DNA of 64,000 bases from Stutzerimonas stutzeri KOS6 (GTDB lineage: Bacteria; Pseudomonadota; Gammaproteobacteria; Pseudomonadales; Pseudomonadaceae): assembly GCF_000307775.2 (NCBI RefSeq), contig NZ_KK020675.1:230531-294530 (forward strand). The letters are read 5' to 3'. The notes below the pieces were generated by a model, which worked only from the letters and a program-made list of their open reading frames with translations, made no database searches and was not told the DNA's origin. Shown piece after piece: positions 8,822 to 19,876 of this stretch (the stretch's first letter is position 1; each line of letters begins with the position of its first letter). The position numbers were made by a program, and so were the translations under genes.

Positions 8822-8845
8822 GCGCCGCCGCTTGCAAAGCGGCGG
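8822..8845. terminator. Hairpin between the lipoprotein gene and tpm
   Basis: GCCGCCGCTT, GCAA and AGCGGCGGT form a GC-rich stem between the converging DUF2959 and tpm genes. It lacks a clear T tract but probably serves as terminator for both. Confidence 0.5.
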
Positions 8846-9505
8846 TCAGGACTGCCGCTGCAACCGATGGAAATGCTCTTCGAGACGTTGCAGACCACGC
8901 TCGCGCATTTTCGGGTTACGCTCCAGGACCTCCTTCGCCTCCAACAACTCAACCTCCCACCCGGCTGCGTATAGCTCGCGTACCTCGCCGTCACTGATGG
9001 CAAAGGGTGGGCCGTCCATTTCAGCCTGCTCGTAATCCAGCGTGACCAACAACTGCTGACAGCCGGCCGGCAGGATGGTCGAAAGCAGTGCCGCATAGCG
9101 TCGACGCATCGCCGGTGGCAAAGCGATCAGAGCGGCTCGGTCGTAGACGCCCTTGCAACTGGCGACATCCTCGGCAGCGAGCGCGAAAAAGTCTCCGCAG
9201 CGAATTTCCAGCGCTCCCGACCGGTAGACCTTGAACGGCCCGGCGCGGGAAATCTCCGGCTCGAGGTTCTGCTCTTCGAAGAACGTCTCGACCGCTTTCT
9301 GGCTCAACTCGATCCCGAGCACCCTGAAGCCCTGCCCCGCGAGCCAGGCAAGATCAAGGCTTTTGCCGCACAGCGGCACCAGCACCATCGCCCCGCGCGG
9401 CAGATCGAGTCGCGGCCAGTGTCGGCGCAGACCAGGGTGAACTTCGCTCAGGTGGAAGCCAATTTCGTTGCGCGCCCAGCGCTCCTGCCAGAAGTCTTCG
9501 TGCAC
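8846..9505 (-). CDS. tpm: Thiopurine S-methyltransferase
   Basis: 219 aa. The sequence opens [17 protein letters not shown], the Tpm signature, with SAM-binding motif [16 protein letters not shown] near 42-57, then [15 protein letters not shown] and [17 protein letters not shown]. It transfers methyl groups from SAM to thiopurines, and bacterial members also methylate selenium and tellurium compounds. I chose GTG 9505 because GGAGG stands 6 bases before it; the in-frame TTG at 9511 directly abuts GGAGG and cannot use it. It lies downstream of fleR on the same strand but has its own gap. Confidence 0.9.
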   Translation of the reverse strand: MHEDFWQERWARNEIGFHLSEVHPGLRRHWPRLDLPRGAMVLVPLCGKSLDLAWLAGQGFRVLGIELSQKAVETFFEEQNLEPEISRAGPFKVYRSGALEIRCGDFFALAAEDVASCKGVYDRAALIALPPAMRRRYAALLSTILPAGCQQLLVTLDYEQAEMDGPPFAISDGEVRELYAAGWEVELLEAKEVLERNPKMRERGLQRLEEHFHRLQRQS

Positions 9506-9565
9506 CTGCAACCTCCATCGTGATCAGAAGCGACAGCTTAACAGAGCGAACCGCGCCTAAACCGG

Positions 9566-10960
9566 TCAGTTGGCGTAGAGCGAGGCCTCGACATCCAGAC
9601 CCGCATCACGCATCTGCGCCAGCTTGTAACGCAGCGTGCGCGCACTGATGCCCAGGCGGTCGGCGGTTTCCTTGCGGCGCCCACGCTCGGCGCGCAGGGT
9701 ATCGATGATCAGCTGAAATTCTCGACGGCGCAGGTCGTCGCCAAGAGCCGAAACCGATTCGGCAGCCGGTGCTGCCGACTCGATGCTGACTGGCATCGGA
9801 GCGACTGGCAGGAACGCCGCTCCCGCCACCGCGCCTGGCGTAGCCAGGCAGAGATCCTGCGGCTGGATCAGGCCACCCTGCTGAAGAATCAGGGCACGCT
9901 GAACGGCGTTGTCCAGCTCACGTACGTTTCCAGGCCAGGCATGTTCGAGCAGGCAACGCTGCGCTGCCGCCGACAGCCTCGCGGGCGCCTGACGCATCTT
10001 CCGGGCATGCTCGGCCAGCAGCCGCTCAGCCAATGGCAGGATGTCCGCCGGCCGCTGACGCAAAGGCGGCCAGGCGAGCGGAAAGACGGATAACCGATAG
10101 AACAGATCCTCGCGGAAGCGGCCAGCAGCCACCTCGCCGGCCAGGTCTCGATTGGTAGTGGCCAGCACCCGGATGTCCAGCGTGATCGCCTTGCGTCCAC
10201 CGACCCGCTCGACCTCGCGCTCTTGCAGTACACGCAGCAGCTTCGCCTGCAGCGCCAGCGGCATTTCGGAAATCTCGTCGAGCAGCAAGGTACCGCCGTC
10301 AGCCTGCTCGAACTTGCCCGCCTGGCTGGCGATGGCACCGGTAAACGCGCCCTTTTCGTGACCGAACAGGGTCGCTTCCAGCATGTTGTCAGGGATCGCG
10401 GCGCAATTGATCGCTATGAATGGCTTGTCGGCACGCGGAGACTGCTGGTGAATGTAGCGAGCCAGCACTTCCTTGCCGGTACCCGACTCGCCGGATATCA
10501 GCACCGTCGAGTCACTCTGCGCCACCCGCGAGGCGAGGTTCAGCAGTTGCTGGCTGACCGGTTCGCACGCTACCGGCCCTTCGGCCTGGGAGGGACCGAC
10601 ACCCACGACATGCCGACCGAGCAATTCAAGCAGCGTCTGCGGCTCGAACGGCTTGACGAGATAGTCCACGGCGCCCTGGCGCATGGCATCCACCGCCCGG
10701 GCAACGGCGCCAAATGCAGTCATCAGCAGGACGGGAATTTGCGGATGGTGCTGCCGGACCAATGCCAGCAGTTCATGCCCATCCATGCCGGGCATGTTCA
10801 CATCGCTGACGACCAGGCCGAACGGCTCTCTCTTCAGGGCGACCAGCGCTGCCTCGGCACAATCGACTGCCCGGTATTCGTAGCCGCCCAGCTGCAGCGT
10901 TACGCCCAGGGCCTCGCGCAACGCATGATCATCCTCGACCAGAAGTATCTTGGCGGCCAT
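9566..10960 (-). CDS. fleR: Two-component response regulator FleR (sigma-54 activator)
   Basis: 464 aa. Receiver domain 4-120 with phosphoacceptor D53 in [12 protein letters not shown] and the Lys in VKPFEP. The central AAA+ domain has Walker A GESGTGKE, the sigma-54 contact loop GAFTGA and Walker [12 protein letters not shown] Fis-type helix-turn-helix ([20 protein letters not shown]) ends the protein. With RpoN it activates class III flagellar genes (basal body, hook) after phosphorylation by FleS. It starts 3 bases after the fleS stop with GGAG before the ATG, so fleS and fleR form one operon. The start of the fliE operon, normally a target, is 44 kb away here. Confidence 0.95.
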   Translation of the reverse strand: MAAKILLVEDDHALREALGVTLQLGGYEYRAVDCAEAALVALKREPFGLVVSDVNMPGMDGHELLALVRQHHPQIPVLLMTAFGAVARAVDAMRQGAVDYLVKPFEPQTLLELLGRHVVGVGPSQAEGPVACEPVSQQLLNLASRVAQSDSTVLISGESGTGKEVLARYIHQQSPRADKPFIAINCAAIPDNMLEATLFGHEKGAFTGAIASQAGKFEQADGGTLLLDEISEMPLALQAKLLRVLQEREVERVGGRKAITLDIRVLATTNRDLAGEVAAGRFREDLFYRLSVFPLAWPPLRQRPADILPLAERLLAEHARKMRQAPARLSAAAQRCLLEHAWPGNVRELDNAVQRALILQQGGLIQPQDLCLATPGAVAGAAFLPVAPMPVSIESAAPAAESVSALGDDLRRREFQLIIDTLRAERGRRKETADRLGISARTLRYKLAQMRDAGLDVEASLYAN

Positions 10961-10963
10961 GGG

Positions 10964-12172
10964 TCACTCCGATCGGTCTATGCATGAAATCAGCGGCAAC
11001 GTCAGCAAGGCACAGGTGCCGCGCGCAGGCCGCGAACGAAACTGCAGTTCACCCTGATGCGCCCGAGCGACGGCCTTGACCACCGCCAGACCAAGCCCGG
11101 TACCGGTGGTTCGAGTGGTGAAAAAGGGCTCCCCGAGGCGCGCCAGCGTGGCGCCGTCGACACCATGACCGTTGTCGCTGATGCAAAACCGCAGCGTCGT
11201 CGCCCGTCGATACAGATGGATCTTCAGGCGCAGGCCTGCAGGGCAGGCCTGTCGCGCGTTCTCGATGAGATTCAGCAGTGCGCCGACCAGGGTGTCGCGA
11301 TTGCACAAGATCTCCTCACCCTGGACGTCGCATTGCCAACGCACCGCAACACCCTGTAGCTGCGACTCCGCAGCCGAGCGCAATGCCATCATCAGCGCAG
11401 AAGGGCTCAGTCGATCACTCAACGGGAGGTCGCCACGCGCGAACACCAGCATATCGCGGACCTGATGCTCGAGCTCATGCAGCCGGGCCTTCAGATTGCC
11501 GGCGCAGCGTTGCTGCAACTCCTCGGTCAGCCCGCCCTGCTGCAGATGACTCGCGTACAGCAACGCACTGGATAGCGGCGTACGAATCTGGTGGGCAAGC
11601 GACGCAACCATCCGCCCAAGCGCCGACAACCGCTCATGGCGGGCAAGCTGATCCTGCAGGCGCCGGGTTTCCGTCAGATCGGTGAGCAGTACCAGCTGGC
11701 CTGGCTCGCCCCTGAGCGAGCGCGTGGCAATCGACAGGCGACGCCCGTTGCGCAAGGATACTTCGTGCCCATCATCCCTGCGCGGAGCGAAGCTGCGGGA
11801 TATGACGTCGCGCCAATATGCACCCATCAGAGGCTCGCCGAGCAGCTCCAGCGCCACGGGATTGGCATCCCGCACGACACCGTGACCATCTATCACCACG
11901 ACCCCGCCGGGCAGCAGATCCAGCACGCTTTGCAGCCGTTGCGCGAGCCTCTCTTTTTCCTCGAGCTCCTGACGCCGCAGCTCACCCGCCTCGGCCAGCC
12001 GCTCCTGGAGGTCGATGACACGAGTCCGCAAGAGGCCCTCAGACTCATCCAACTGATCGGATATCCGCTGAAACAGCTGAAGCGATTGCATCAGCTCGCG
12101 CTCATCGGCGTATTCATGCAGTTCGGCAGAAGGCTTGGTGACGGATTTCACGGACTCACTCGCGCCTGTCAA
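10964..12172 (-). CDS. fleS: Sensor histidine kinase FleS
   Basis: About 402 aa. A coiled region (about 30-80) leads to a PAS domain (LQSVLDLLPGGVVVIDG..VRDANP), a dimerisation domain with phosphoacceptor His in SLAHQIRTPLSSALLY, and an ATPase domain with N-box LIENAR, G1 ISDNGHGVD and G2 GTGLGLAVVKA. No transmembrane helix, so it is a cytosolic kinase paired with FleR. The start is uncertain: 12172 is a TTG with no Shine-Dalgarno; a GTG at 12151 is as likely. A sigma-54 type promoter lies just upstream, in line with FleQ control. Confidence 0.92.
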   Translation of the reverse strand: MTGASESVKSVTKPSAELHEYADERELMQSLQLFQRISDQLDESEGLLRTRVIDLQERLAEAGELRRQELEEKERLAQRLQSVLDLLPGGVVVIDGHGVVRDANPVALELLGEPLMGAYWRDVISRSFAPRRDDGHEVSLRNGRRLSIATRSLRGEPGQLVLLTDLTETRRLQDQLARHERLSALGRMVASLAHQIRTPLSSALLYASHLQQGGLTEELQQRCAGNLKARLHELEHQVRDMLVFARGDLPLSDRLSPSALMMALRSAAESQLQGVAVRWQCDVQGEEILCNRDTLVGALLNLIENARQACPAGLRLKIHLYRRATTLRFCISDNGHGVDGATLARLGEPFFTTRTTGTGLGLAVVKAVARAHQGELQFRSRPARGTCALLTLPLISCIDRSE

Positions 12173-12196
12173 AAGATGGTCAGTGGGAGTGAAAGA

Positions 12197-12211
12197 GCAA
12201 TCTTCGTGCCC
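12197..12211 (-). promoter_or_regulatory. Sigma-54 promoter of fleSR
   Basis: On the minus strand GGGCAC-GAAGA-TTGC has the GG-N10-GC spacing of RpoN promoters and 9 of 10 conserved positions. It lies 25-39 bases before the first possible fleS start, after the fleQ terminator. FleQ, the gene immediately upstream, is the known activator of fleSR in Pseudomonas. Confidence 0.75.
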
Positions 12212-12255
12212 GGCAAGGAATCACGGCCGCGCCGCAGCGGCCGCGCACAATGAAA

Positions 12256-12279
12256 GAGGCCGCTTGAACAAGCGGCCTC
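12256..12279 (-). terminator. Rho-independent terminator of fleQ
   Basis: GAGGCCGCTT, a 4-base loop and AAGCGGCCTC make a perfect 10-bp stem; on the minus strand it is followed by TTTC. It ends the fleQ message 18 bases after the stop, so fleSR must be transcribed from its own promoter. Confidence 0.8.
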
Positions 12280-12296
12280 ATGGAGTTTCAGGACGG

Positions 12297-13763
<1,467 letters not shown>

Positions 13764-14146
13764 CTTGTTTATAGGGCTCTATATAGCTGAAAGAAAGCCT
13801 GCGCTCGCATCCATGGAAGAAAGGCGAATCACACTATGGCAGATGAAGGTAGATTAATGAAAAAAAGAACCGAGTCAAATTTATGGCGTGAAATAGCGAC
13901 CAAAGAACCAATGGGAATTCTGCAGCTTGCGAAGCTGGCAAAAGCGGGGAAAGGCATTTCGGTGCATTTTGCTGCGTATAAAGCTAATTACGTAGCATAA
14001 GCCGACAAAACAGATACGCAACATGGCGCCACAGCGACATAATGTCACATATTTTGTAATGATAAATTTTGATCGCCGCGCCGGATGCCACGCGGTCGAC
14101 AATAGAGAGCGCAGGGACAAGCACGCCGCTGAATCCGGGAAGGCTC
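13764..14146. other. AT-rich fleQ-fliT intergenic region
   Basis: This 383-base gap is markedly richer in A and T than its surroundings. It must contain the fleQ promoter: CTATATAG at 13779-13786 could serve as -10 on the minus strand, but there is no good -35, which suggests an activator-dependent start. GTGTGA with CRP/Vfr half-site character lies near 13825 on the minus strand. Other structure: palindrome GACATAATGTC at 14036-14046, the 10-bp inverted pair TTTCACGCCA (13751-13760) and TGGCGTGAAA (13884-13893), and a plus-strand ORF at 13857. No convincing fliT terminator is visible. Confidence 0.6.
13857..14000 (+). CDS. Possible small protein of 47 aa in the fleQ upstream region
   Basis: An ATG preceded by GAAGG with 7-base spacing opens 47 codons ending in TAA. 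The product is basic (MKKRTESNLWREIATKEP at the start, LAKLAKAGKG in the middle) with an amphipathic middle segment and no membrane helix. It runs opposite to fleQ and fliT in a region where AT-rich composition makes chance ORFs less open than in GC-rich DNA. Codon use is unlike the neighbours. I recognise no family; it could be a real small protein or chance. Confidence 0.35.
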   Translation: MKKRTESNLWREIATKEPMGILQLAKLAKAGKGISVHFAAYKANYVA

Positions 14147-14443
14147 TCAACCGAACAGTCGGTAGACTTTTGCTCCCTGCTGGGAATGGTTCAGGCGTCG
14201 CAACTCGCCTACCAGGCGTTGCTGCTCGACTTGACAGGTGCTGACCATCTCGCGATACAGGTCCAGCAATTCCTTCAGGCGCTGCCGAAGCAGAACGTTA
14301 TCGCGCTCTGATTCGCTCATTACATCATCCACAGCGTTACGGCACTCCCGGTCGAGCATACTGATCGCTGCCCAGTCCTGCTGGCTCAGCGCGTCGCGCA
14401 AGGCGGAACCAGTTTCTTCAAGGCGCTTGACGGAAGCATTCAT
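14147..14443 (-). CDS. fliT: Flagellar export chaperone FliT-like protein
   Basis: 98 aa, all helical. QQDWAAISMLDRECRNAVDDV and ERDNVLLRQRLKELLDLYREM form the amphipathic helices of FliT, and the tail GAKVYRLFG resembles the conserved end of pseudomonad FliT/FleP proteins. FliT binds the filament cap FliD and the export ATPase. GGAG lies 6 bases before the ATG, and a sigma-28 like promoter lies about 90 bases upstream. Unusually, its normal partners fliC, fliD and fliS are not adjacent and not in the window. Confidence 0.8.
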   Translation of the reverse strand: MNASVKRLEETGSALRDALSQQDWAAISMLDRECRNAVDDVMSESERDNVLLRQRLKELLDLYREMVSTCQVEQQRLVGELRRLNHSQQGAKVYRLFG

Positions 14444-14525
14444 GATCGACTCCGGGGGACCTGTGCCCGATGCGGCGGCTTATGCCGAACCAGCTATAAC
14501 GTTTTTCACCAGTGCTGCCCGAACT

Positions 14526-14552
14526 GTATCGGCACCGACTGAGCGGTCTTTA
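14526..14552 (-). promoter_or_regulatory. Sigma-28 (FliA) type promoter before fliT
   Basis: On the minus strand TAAAGACC, an 11-base spacer and GCCGATAC match the FliA consensus TAAAGTTT-N11-GCCGATAA at 13 of 16 positions. The start site would fall about 75-80 bases before fliT. FliA is encoded at 33.5 kb in this window. Confidence 0.65.
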
Positions 14553-14601
14553 GGCTGCGCTGCAAAAACTTCTACCGCCCATGCCCTCGGACCGCCTCGG
14601 C

Positions 14602-15042
14602 TCAATAGCGGTTGCGCAATCCCGGCGGCACGCTCGGCGGCGCCACCGGCTCCCATGGGCCGTCGGGCCGGCCGGCACAGAACCAGTCGCCATCCCAGCG
14701 ATAGTAAAGTCGCTCGCGATAGTACAGGTCGCGGCCCTCCACCACATAAACGCCAAGGCGGTTATCCCAGTGCGCGGCCACATGCGGCGGCGGAGCGTAA
14801 CGAGGGTGACTTTTGCGCGTACTCGGCGGGCGCGGCGCAGGCGGCGCCTTGATGGGTGGAGGCGAAATGACCGGACCAGCGGGCTCGGGCAACCGCGGAA
14901 CAGGCCTGGCCGCAGGCTCCTGGGGAGCTGTTTCATAGGGCGTTCCGGCGCAGGCAGCGAGCAGCAAGACCAGCCCGGACAACGCAACCTGCTGACCAAG
15001 CAGCTTAAGCAATCGCGGCAAGGCTGATGGCGTTGCTGTCAT
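14602..15042 (-). CDS. Proline-rich lipoprotein of unknown function
   Basis: 146 aa. The N-terminus has a signal peptide ending in the lipobox LLAAC, then a Pro-rich linker (about residues 35-85, with PPPIKAPPAPRPP), then an aromatic C-terminal domain containing YYRERLYYRWDGDWFC and PDGPWEPVAPPSVPPGLR. I know no function for this domain. AGAGG sits 5 bases before ATG 15042; longer in-frame starts overlap ccmI and are not needed. It follows ccmI directly and may be the last gene of the ccm operon transcript. Confidence 0.7.
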   Translation of the reverse strand: MTATPSALPRLLKLLGQQVALSGLVLLLAACAGTPYETAPQEPAARPVPRLPEPAGPVISPPPIKAPPAPRPPSTRKSHPRYAPPPHVAAHWDNRLGVYVVEGRDLYYRERLYYRWDGDWFCAGRPDGPWEPVAPPSVPPGLRNRY

Positions 15043-15058
15043 TTTCACCTCTGAATGT

Positions 15059-16267
15059 TCAGGGAGCCTCGGCACGATCAATGGTCAGGCGTACCGTTCT
15101 CTCTTCACCCTTGGTCTGAAGAGCCTCGCTTTGACCCAACCATTCACCCTTGGTTGCATCGCCTGTGCGGGAAACACGTGCCACCAGTGTGACCTGCTCG
15201 ACGCTGGATATCTTGAGAGACGGAACCATAGCATCGGCGTCGCCCAGGCTGATGGTCGCTGGCAGGTCGGCAACCGTCAGGCGCTTGGCTGCCAGCGGCA
15301 CACCAGGCCCAGAAACCGCTCTAGCGAAAACGAAAACGCTGTCCTGTGGCGAAACGGCCTTTGCCACTTCAGGGTCGAGCTCCACCTCGACCTGCAGGGT
15401 AAGCCCTTCGGCTTCGGATGCCGCTGGCACCTGCGCGGCGGCAGGCTCACCGAGCTGTGCGCGTGCACGGTCGATACCACCGCGGATGGCCTCACGTGAC
15501 GGATCACCGTCGGGCAGCACGGCTACCAGCTGCTCCCAGAAGCGCACCGCATCAGCGTAGCGTGCCTCTTCGTAGGCGGCGATCCCGAGCAGGCCAAGGC
15601 TTGTCACCTCTTGCGGATCGCCTCGCAGCGCCTCATCGGCCAACCCCTGCAATTCGGCCGACCACTGCCGACCCCGTGCGAAATACAGCGCTTGCGCCAA
15701 CTGGCCAAGCAGCTCCGGTTGCCGCCCGGCGAGCTCCACGACACGACCGAAGGCCTGCGCCGCATCTTCCGGACGCTCCTGATTCATATAGGTGCGCCCC
15801 AGAAAGTACCAGGCCTCGGCCGAATCCGGCTGTTCCTTTACGGCCAGCTCGAGACGGGCCGTCATTTCCTCGATCGTACGCGGCTGTTCACTGAACTGAC
15901 GCGCCATCTGCACTTTTCCGCTGGCGCCCCAGTGCATGTAGAGCCCGTACCCCACCAGCGGCACCAGAATCGCCGCTATCAGCGGTACGCTGCGGCCGAG
16001 CCTGGCAACGCTCGGCGTGCCTCTTTCCTCGGTATCTTCGAGCAACTCGCGCGCGGCATCCGCCCGCCCGGCTTCCAGCTGCTCATCGCTCAACGTTCCG
16101 GCGCCATGCTGGGCGGTCAGCTCGGACAGACGCTCCTCATACAGAGCCACATTGAGCGCAGTACGATCTTCTTCCGTCTGGGCACGGCGACCACGCAGGA
16201 TAGGAAACAGCAGAAAAGCCAATGCCACCAGCAGCAAGGCAGCGGCAGCGATCCAGAAATCGATCAT
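15059..16267 (-). CDS. ccmI: Cytochrome c maturation protein CcmI
   Basis: 402 aa. Two N-terminal membrane helices (about 3-23 and 94-112) flank a short cytosolic loop with a Leu-zipper-like stretch. The periplasmic part carries TPR repeats (SAEAWYFLGRTYMNQERPEDA, LLGIAAYEEARYADA) and a C-terminal domain starting near 290 (LTLQVEVELDPEVA). CcmI holds apocytochrome c and delivers it to the CcmF/CcmH ligation complex. Its ATG overlaps the ccmH stop as ATGA. Confidence 0.93.
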   Translation of the reverse strand: MIDFWIAAAALLLVALAFLLFPILRGRRAQTEEDRTALNVALYEERLSELTAQHGAGTLSDEQLEAGRADAARELLEDTEERGTPSVARLGRSVPLIAAILVPLVGYGLYMHWGASGKVQMARQFSEQPRTIEEMTARLELAVKEQPDSAEAWYFLGRTYMNQERPEDAAQAFGRVVELAGRQPELLGQLAQALYFARGRQWSAELQGLADEALRGDPQEVTSLGLLGIAAYEEARYADAVRFWEQLVAVLPDGDPSREAIRGGIDRARAQLGEPAAAQVPAASEAEGLTLQVEVELDPEVAKAVSPQDSVFVFARAVSGPGVPLAAKRLTVADLPATISLGDADAMVPSLKISSVEQVTLVARVSRTGDATKGEWLGQSEALQTKGEERTVRLTIDRAEAP

Positions 16268-16737
16268 GAGTCTTTTTTATCCAGCAGCTTGGCGAGACGT
16301 TCGCGCTCGGTATCGGAAAGAGTGTGCGATGCGCAGGCCTGCTCGAACCGACGACGGCGGACCAGGATTATCGCCAGCACGCCGAAGCCCACCACCAGCA
16401 GCCCGGCCGGACCATACCAGAGCAGCATGGTTTTCGCGTTCATCGGTGGCTTGTAGCGAACGAAATCGCCATAGCGGGCGACCAGATAGTCCACGATCTG
16501 GTCGTTGCTTTGCCCCTCTTCCAACATGCGGAAGATCTCCTGACGCAAATCCATGGCTATCGGCGCATTGGAATCGGCGATGTTCTGATTCTGGCATTTC
16601 GGGCAGCGCAGCTCTTCGGTCAGGGTGCGATAACGCTCGCGCTCTGCCTCGTCACGAAATTCATAGGTATCGATTGCCGCCTGCGCGGTGCCGGCCAGGA
16701 CAAGGCCAAGCAGCGCGGCGTGGATCAGTCGTTTCAT
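16264..16737 (-). CDS. ccmH: Cytochrome c maturation thiol reductase CcmH
   Basis: 157 aa. A signal peptide (to about residue 20, ending AQA), a periplasmic three-helix domain with the redox pair in LRCPKCQNQNIADS near residue 44, and one C-terminal membrane helix (about 104-126) ending in a basic RRRR run. It reduces the apocytochrome CXXCH disulfide with CcmG. The start overlaps the end of ccmG. Confidence 0.95.
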   Translation of the reverse strand: MKRLIHAALLGLVLAGTAQAAIDTYEFRDEAERERYRTLTEELRCPKCQNQNIADSNAPIAMDLRQEIFRMLEEGQSNDQIVDYLVARYGDFVRYKPPMNAKTMLLWYGPAGLLVVGFGVLAIILVRRRRFEQACASHTLSDTERERLAKLLDKKDS

Positions 16738-17264
16738 TCGTCCACCAGTTGCTGATAGAGCGCCGCCAACTGTTCGCGCCAGACACGCTCATCGATTACG
16801 CCGACGAACTTGTGGCGGATGATTCCCTGCTTGTCGATCAGGAAGGTTTCCGGGGCGCCGTAGACGCCCAGATCCAACCCCAGACTGCCGCGCTCGTCGC
16901 GGATATTGAGCTGGTAGGGGTCATGGAATTCCTTCAGCCACTTCTGCGCAGCAGCATTGTCGTCCTTGTAGTTGACGCCATAGATGACCACGCCCTGCGA
17001 TGCCAGGCGGTTCAGTACCGGATGCTCCACCTTGCAGGCCACACACCAGGTTGCCCAGACGTTGAGCAGCGCCGGTTTGCCCTTGAGGTCCGCATCGCTG
17101 ATCAGGCGCTGCTCGTCCTCTACCGATGGCAACGAGAACGTCGGGACGGGCTTGCCGATCAACGCCGACGGCAACTCGGATGGATCAAGGAACAGGCCGC
17201 GATAAAGGAATACCGCGACGATCAGGAACACCGCCAGCGGCAGCAACATCAACAGTCGTTTCAC
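16734..17264 (-). CDS. ccmG: Thiol:disulfide interchange protein CcmG/DsbE
   Basis: 176 aa. One N-terminal membrane anchor (5-23) and a periplasmic thioredoxin-like domain with active site WCVAC in LLNVWATWCVACKVEHP. GVYGAPETFLIDKQG contains the cis-Pro loop. It hands electrons to CcmH and apocytochrome c. The GTG at 17264 has GGAG 6 bases upstream and follows the ccmF stop by one base. Confidence 0.95.
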   Translation of the reverse strand: MKRLLMLLPLAVFLIVAVFLYRGLFLDPSELPSALIGKPVPTFSLPSVEDEQRLISDADLKGKPALLNVWATWCVACKVEHPVLNRLASQGVVIYGVNYKDDNAAAQKWLKEFHDPYQLNIRDERGSLGLDLGVYGAPETFLIDKQGIIRHKFVGVIDERVWREQLAALYQQLVDE

Positions 17265-17265
17265 A

Positions 17266-19239
17266 TCAGGCTCCTTGCGCCGCCATGCCCAGCGCTTCGC
17301 GCACGCGGGTCTTTACCTTGACGCGGTAGCGCCGATCACTGGCTGCCAACACCCCGCCCAAAGCCATCAACAGGCCGCCCAACCAGATCCAGCGCACGAA
17401 CGGCTTGATATGCACACGCACCGCCCAGGCGCCATCCCCCAGCGGCTCGCCGAGCGCAACGTAGAGATCGCGGGTAAAGCCGGCGTCGATGCCCGCCTCG
17501 GTCATCGGCATTTGCTGCACTGTGTAGAGACGCTTTTCCGGGTGCAACGTGGCAACTTGTTTGTTGCCGTCGAGCACGCGAATGGTGGCTTTGTCTGACG
17601 TGAAGTTCGGCCCTTCATGATGCACGGCACCTTCGAAAACGAACTGATAGCCGCCCAACTCCAGAGACTCGCCAGGCGCCAGGCGCAGGTCCCGCTCGGC
17701 GCTCTGGTGACTGGTAAGCACCACCCCAATGGCGCAGACCACCAGACCGAGGTGCGCCAGATGCATGCCCCAGTAGCTAGGCGCCAGGCTCCGCACGCCC
17801 TTTAGCAGGCCCTTGTGACGGGTCTTGTCCAAAAGATCGCGGACACTGGCCAGGACTACCCAGGCGCCAAGCAGGCAAACGGCCAGCACGGCCCAGTTGA
17901 AGTCGCCGAACAGCAACGAGCCAAGCCCGCCCAGGATAACGCTGGCGAGCAACACCGGCATGAGCATTCCCAGCAGCCACTTCAGTGGCGTGTCCTTCCA
18001 GCGCACCAGAATGCCAAACGCCAGCGCTACCATCAGCGCCCCAATCAACGGCACGAACATGGCGTTGAAGTAAGGTGGCCCGACCGAAAGCTTGGCACCG
18101 GACAGCGCGTCCAGCAGCAGCGGATAGAGCGTGCCCAGGAGGATCATCGAGGTGGCGACCACCAGCAGGAGGTTGTTGACCAGCAACAGCGTTTCTCGAG
18201 ACCACAACCCGAAGCCGACCTGACTCTTGACCACCGGTGCGCGCAATGCAAACAACGTCAGCGAGCCGCCTACCACCATCAGCAGGAATACCAGGATGAA
18301 TACGCCGCGCTCAGGGTCGGTGGCGAATGCATGGACCGAGGTCAGGACACCGGAGCGGACCAGGAAAGTACCGAGCAGGCTCAGCGAGAACGCGGCAATG
18401 GCCAGTAGCACAGTCCAGCTCTTGAACACACCACGCTTTTCGGTGACCGCCAGCGAGTGAATGAGCGCAGTGCCGACCAGCCACGGCATGAACGAGGCAT
18501 TTTCCACCGGATCCCAGAACCACCAGCCCCCCCAGCCCAGTTCGTAATAGGCCCACCACGATCCCAGCGCGATGCCCAGGCCGAGGAAAGCCCACGCCAC
18601 CAGGGTCCATGGCCGCGACCAGCGCGCCCAGGCCGCATCCAGCCTGCCGCCCAACAGCGCGGCGATGGCGAAGGCGAAGGCCACCGAGAAGCCTACGTAG
18701 CCCATGTAGAGCATGGGCGGATGGACGATCAAACCGAAATCCTGCAACAGCGGGTTGAGGTCTCGGCCGTCCATGGGCGACTGCGGCAACAGGCGTTCGA
18801 ACGGGTTGGAGGTGATGATAAGGAACAACAGAAAGCCGATGCTGATCAACCCCATCACGCCAAGCACCCGAGCCAGCATGTCCTCCGGAAGCTGCCGGGA
18901 GAAGATCGACACGGCGAACGTCCAGCCGGCAAGGATGAGAGCCCAGAGCAGCAACGAGCCTTCATGGGCGCCCCAAACGGCGCTGAACTTGTAGTACCAC
19001 GGCAGCGCGCTGTTGGAGTTCTGGGCGACATAAGCGACGGAGAAGTCGTCGACCATGAAGGCATAGGTCAGGCAAACGAACGAGAAAGCGAGAAAGGCGA
19101 ATTGCCCCCAGGCCGCGGGTTGCGCCAAGCCCATCCACTGCCTGTCGCCACGCCAGGCACCGATCAGCGGCAGCGTCGCCTGCACGACGGCCAGGCACAA
19201 CGCGAGGATCATCGCCAGATGGCCGAGCTCGGGAATCAT
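17266..19239 (-). CDS. ccmF: Heme lyase subunit CcmF
   Basis: 657 aa, the usual CcmF length, with about 15 membrane helices. The Trp-rich WWD motif region reads [21 protein letters not shown] (about 230-250), and conserved His residues occur in [11 protein letters not shown] and [12 protein letters not shown]. The C-terminal periplasmic loop precedes the last helix. It attaches heme from holo-CcmE to apocytochrome. ATGA overlap with ccmE. Confidence 0.97.
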   Translation of the reverse strand: MIPELGHLAMILALCLAVVQATLPLIGAWRGDRQWMGLAQPAAWGQFAFLAFSFVCLTYAFMVDDFSVAYVAQNSNSALPWYYKFSAVWGAHEGSLLLWALILAGWTFAVSIFSRQLPEDMLARVLGVMGLISIGFLLFLIITSNPFERLLPQSPMDGRDLNPLLQDFGLIVHPPMLYMGYVGFSVAFAFAIAALLGGRLDAAWARWSRPWTLVAWAFLGLGIALGSWWAYYELGWGGWWFWDPVENASFMPWLVGTALIHSLAVTEKRGVFKSWTVLLAIAAFSLSLLGTFLVRSGVLTSVHAFATDPERGVFILVFLLMVVGGSLTLFALRAPVVKSQVGFGLWSRETLLLVNNLLLVVATSMILLGTLYPLLLDALSGAKLSVGPPYFNAMFVPLIGALMVALAFGILVRWKDTPLKWLLGMLMPVLLASVILGGLGSLLFGDFNWAVLAVCLLGAWVVLASVRDLLDKTRHKGLLKGVRSLAPSYWGMHLAHLGLVVCAIGVVLTSHQSAERDLRLAPGESLELGGYQFVFEGAVHHEGPNFTSDKATIRVLDGNKQVATLHPEKRLYTVQQMPMTEAGIDAGFTRDLYVALGEPLGDGAWAVRVHIKPFVRWIWLGGLLMALGGVLAASDRRYRVKVKTRVREALGMAAQGA

Positions 19240-19703
19240 TTCGCGTACTCCTGCTTGCCGCCTTCGTAGTGCTTCATCATGCCGCTCTTCTCGAGTGCCT
19301 GGGTCACTTCCGGCGGCATGTAGTTCTCGTCGTGCTTGGCCAGCACTTCATCGGCAACCAGCACGCCAGCGGCGTTGACCCGCCCCAGTGCGACAATGCC
19401 CTGCCCTTCGCGGAAAAGGTCCGGAAGGATGCCCTGATAAGTGATGGTCACCGACTCCACCCCATCGGTCACCCGGAACGATACGCTCAGGGAATCGTTG
19501 GTGCGCTGCACCGAACCTTCCTCGACCAGCCCCCCCGCACGGATGCGGGTACCCTCAGGCGCTTCCCCCGCTGCGATCTGGGTTGGCGTATAGAACAGGT
19601 TGATGTTCTGCTGCAAAGCGGACAACGCCAGCGCCACGGCGATACCGACACCGGCGAGGATCGCCAGGACGATGAAAAGACGCTTCTTGCGCACCGGATT
19701 CAC
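19236..19703 (-). CDS. ccmE: Heme chaperone CcmE
   Basis: 155 aa. One N-terminal signal anchor (about 7-29) and a periplasmic beta-barrel domain; the heme-binding His lies in [18 protein letters not shown] and the nearby Tyr is present. It starts with GTG, and its first bases overlap the ccmD stop as GTGA, so translation is coupled. Confidence 0.95.
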   Translation of the reverse strand: MNPVRKKRLFIVLAILAGVGIAVALALSALQQNINLFYTPTQIAAGEAPEGTRIRAGGLVEEGSVQRTNDSLSVSFRVTDGVESVTITYQGILPDLFREGQGIVALGRVNAAGVLVADEVLAKHDENYMPPEVTQALEKSGMMKHYEGGKQEYAK

Positions 19704-19876
19704 TTCGACTCCTCCCGGCGCAAACGACGCGCCTCATCTTGCAGGTAACGCCGGCGTGCCAGGACCGGCAACACGACGTTGAGTATCAGGACAGCCAGGC
19801 TGATGCCGTAGGAGGTCCAGACGTACACGCCATGATTGCCCATGGCGATGAATTCGGCGAAGGACGAAAAATTCAC
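19700..19876 (-). CDS. ccmD: Small heme exporter subunit CcmD
   Basis: 58 aa, starting with GTG that overlaps the ccmC TGA. It reads [20 protein letters not shown], then one membrane helix ([14 protein letters not shown]) and a basic tail [19 protein letters not shown], which is the standard CcmD layout. CcmD helps release holo-CcmE from the CcmABC complex. The gene lies exactly between ccmC and ccmE with 4-base overlaps on both sides. Confidence 0.9.
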   Translation of the reverse strand: MNFSSFAEFIAMGNHGVYVWTSYGISLAVLILNVVLPVLARRRYLQDEARRLRREESK

